Positions 62,422 through 64,000 of a DNA stretch of 64,000 nt are shown here, one piece after another; the first letter of the stretch is position 1; each line of letters starts with the position of its first letter. Origin of the DNA: JAJFKB01 sp965230515 (lineage in GTDB: Bacteria > Pseudomonadota > Gammaproteobacteria > Pseudomonadales > IMCC2047). The translations under genes and the position numbers were made by a program. Below the pieces are notes generated by a model. The model made no database searches and was not told where the DNA came from. It worked only from the letters and a program-made list of their open reading frames with translations. The stretch lies in contig OZ246007.1 of NCBI GenBank assembly GCA_965230515.1, positions 1,798,001 to 1,862,000 on the forward strand. The letters are read 5' to 3'.

Positions 62422-64000
62422 CTAATTTTGTTTTGTTGTGGTTGGTTTATTTTGGGCGTGTTTCCACCACTCATAGATAAACCCCAATACAAAAATCGCA
62501 ATGAGCAGAGACAACCACCATTCTAGAGGCTGCTCCTGTGATCGAGCAACCTTTTGCTCTTTAAGCACTTTTCCTTGTACTTTTTCGTTAGCGGAGACTT
62601 GCGTCGCAGCGTTTTCAAAGGCATTTGCGTTTGTTACAGATTTATATTCCGGAACGGTGATGCCAAAGCCTTTGGCCCGTTCAGCCACGTACTCTTTAAA
62701 GGTTTCATTTTGGGTATCAATATCGTATTTGGAAACCAGCTTCAGGTAGGTTTCTACCAGGTCTTTAACTGTTTCTTCCGGCGCATCCCAATATTCCTTG
62801 CGAACAGCTTCGAGCATTCGCTCGCTTATTTGCGCTAAGGCTGCAGGATGCTGAGTTTCAAAAAACTTATCTAACTGCATATCCAGTTTGTCGTTCACGT
62901 AAATATCGTAGAGTTCCTGCCATTGATCTTCGCGAACGGCGCTGCGGTCCATAACATTCCACCCCCAAAAGTTATTGACCATGTCGAGCATTTCTGTGGC
63001 ACCACTGTAACCCTCATCTTTCATTTCACTGATCCAGCGAGGGTGGTAATAACGGGAACGCAACTCCTTTGCTAAAAACCTTGGAACTGTCTCGTTGACA
63101 AAATTTCGTGTATTTCTTAGATCCGCAATAAGCAACTCCGGGCTTGCTCCATCAAGGTGCCTTACAGCCAAACTGATACCACCAAGGTATTCAAAAGGGT
63201 GGTCCAGGGACAAAATACCATGGTTGTTTGTAGACCTGGACAATACAGCGGCATCTGTTCCCTTCAGATTCTCAGCAAATAGATCGGCAACATCCAGCCT
63301 GGCATTGCGAGTGAGTTCTTCGTTGCCAAACATGTAACCCATTCGCGCCAGGTAGAGTTTTGCCAGGCTTTCTTCCCCTTCCCATGTGTCTGAAGCCAAC
63401 GTTGCTTCTGGCAAGTTCGTGCCGTAAACACCGCTTTGGCTTCCAAAAAGCCGTACTCGCCCATATTGTTCAGCATCCTCTTCGCTGATACCTTTCCCTT
63501 TAAGCGCGTCTACTATTTGCCGGGTATGTTGGTAAACATGGTTATCTTGTTCTTTCAAAGCGGCGACTTTATTAATCGCGCTTTGCAGGCGATGCATCAC
63601 CTCAGGCAGGTTATCCCGGTATAAACCGGTAAGAGACAGTACGGTATCAACTCTTGGCCTGCCCAGCTCAGATGCAGGAATTACTTTGACATCAACAACC
63701 TGATCTCTTTCGTTCCAAACGGGCTGCACACCCAACAAATAAAAAATTTCAGCTTCGATGACACCAAAGTGTTTTATGGTTTCTGTCGACCACATGGAAA
63801 AGGTTAATTTATCTGGGTATACCCCATGCTGATCCAGGTAGTTATCAATCAGGCTTTGGGCTAACTCCTTGCCGGCTTCCCATGCCGCTTTAGTAGGAAT
63901 TTTTGATGGGTCGAATGCGTAGGTGTTTTTGCCCGTTGGCACCGCTTCTGGATTTCTCAGCGGGTCATTACCGGTACCGGTGGGTATAAACTTCACGTCC
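62422..64000 (-). CDS. CobN/HmuS-like chelatase, partial (5' end off the window)
   Basis: At least 526 residues of the C-terminal part of a CobN/Mg-chelatase H-type protein: SMWSTETIKHFGVIEAEI, GRPRVDTVLSLTGLYRDNLPE, and HPFEYLGGISLAVR with STNNHG. Unlike cobaltochelatase CobN it ends in a membrane helix (WWLSLLIAIFVLGFIYEWW). With the ExbB- and DUF2149-like genes it matches the HmuS-HmuU-HmuV set. HmuS has been reported to remove iron from haem in Bacteroidota; here this is inference. The frame is open to the edge; an internal GTG at 63996 is not a credible start. Confidence 0.85.
   Translation of the reverse strand, partial: DVKFIPTGTGNDPLRNPEAVPTGKNTYAFDPSKIPTKAAWEAGKELAQSLIDNYLDQHGVYPDKLTFSMWSTETIKHFGVIEAEIFYLLGVQPVWNERDQVVDVKVIPASELGRPRVDTVLSLTGLYRDNLPEVMHRLQSAINKVAALKEQDNHVYQHTRQIVDALKGKGISEEDAEQYGRVRLFGSQSGVYGTNLPEATLASDTWEGEESLAKLYLARMGYMFGNEELTRNARLDVADLFAENLKGTDAAVLSRSTNNHGILSLDHPFEYLGGISLAVRHLDGASPELLIADLRNTRNFVNETVPRFLAKELRSRYYHPRWISEMKDEGYSGATEMLDMVNNFWGWNVMDRSAVREDQWQELYDIYVNDKLDMQLDKFFETQHPAALAQISERMLEAVRKEYWDAPEETVKDLVETYLKLVSKYDIDTQNETFKEYVAERAKGFGITVPEYKSVTNANAFENAATQVSANEKVQGKVLKEQKVARSQEQPLEWWLSLLIAIFVLGFIYEWWKHAQNKPTTTKQN

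Noticed and set aside
62422..64000. Cobalamin biosynthesis CobN
   Set aside because: No cob genes are adjacent, the protein has a C-terminal membrane helix, and the linked ExbB/DUF2149 genes fit the HmuSUV type instead. The missing 5' part leaves some doubt.

Overview
The window reads as the core chromosome of a gammaproteobacterium, most like the marine Cellvibrionales/Pseudomonadales type. The evidence is gene order: lptM-lysA-dapF-DUF484-HAD, rpoH-ftsX-ftsE-ftsY, rsmD-coaD-ferredoxin, rpmG-rpmB-radC-coaBC-dut-algC-argB, rph-pyrE, yicC, gmk-rpoZ-spoT-ridA-oxyR-recG, ubiC-ubiA and PII-amtB next to ubiK-comM all follow arrangements familiar from Pseudomonas and relatives. The taxonomic placement is an inference.

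Layout. 1-7.3 kb: an atypical short-chain dehydrogenase, TfoX- and Smr-domain proteins, then the lysine/cell-wall cluster lptM-lysA-dapF-DUF484-HAD (with xerC absent from its usual place), trmB and DUF423. 7.3-13.5 kb: rpoH, the FtsEX complex, an unusual FtsY with an N-terminal membrane helix and a long Glu-Pro repeat, then rsmD, coaD and a ferredoxin. 14-22.9 kb: an accessory uptake locus with an ECF sigma factor, a FecR anti-sigma factor, a TonB receptor carrying a signalling STN domain, a second related receptor without it, and an MFS transporter broken by a frameshift. 23-44.6 kb: housekeeping genes for DNA repair, ribosomal proteins L28/L33, CoA, dUTP, sugar phosphates, arginine and pyrimidine synthesis, stringent and oxidative stress responses, and ubiquinone synthesis. 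44.6-52.4 kb: GAPDH, CysZ, DUF523, and a nitrogen operon (TorF porin, PII, AmtB, PII) preceded by a sigma-54 promoter with an NtrC-like box, then ubiK and comM.

From 51.9 to 56.9 kb there is a clear insertion. About 1 kb spanning the 3' end of comM and the 3' half of a neighbouring GGDEF/EAL gene is present twice in direct orientation around 2.95 kb of foreign-looking DNA, which carries a small secreted protein, a secreted BNR-repeat/DUF5648 protein and a duplicated-HTH regulator remnant. One intact copy of comM and one of the GGDEF/EAL gene survive. This is the signature of single-crossover (Campbell-type) integration of a circular molecule.

At 59.07 kb lies tRNA-Arg(UCG). Its 3' 47 bp are repeated at 61.42 kb, bounding a 2.3-kb mini-island that holds only an AbiEi/AbiEii-like toxin-antitoxin pair. 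To the right, running off the edge, is a leftward operon of a CobN-like chelatase with a C-terminal membrane anchor, an ExbB/TolQ-like channel protein and a DUF2149 (ExbD-like) protein. It resembles the HmuS-HmuU-HmuV part of Bacteroidota haem-uptake loci and is the most unusual system in the window.
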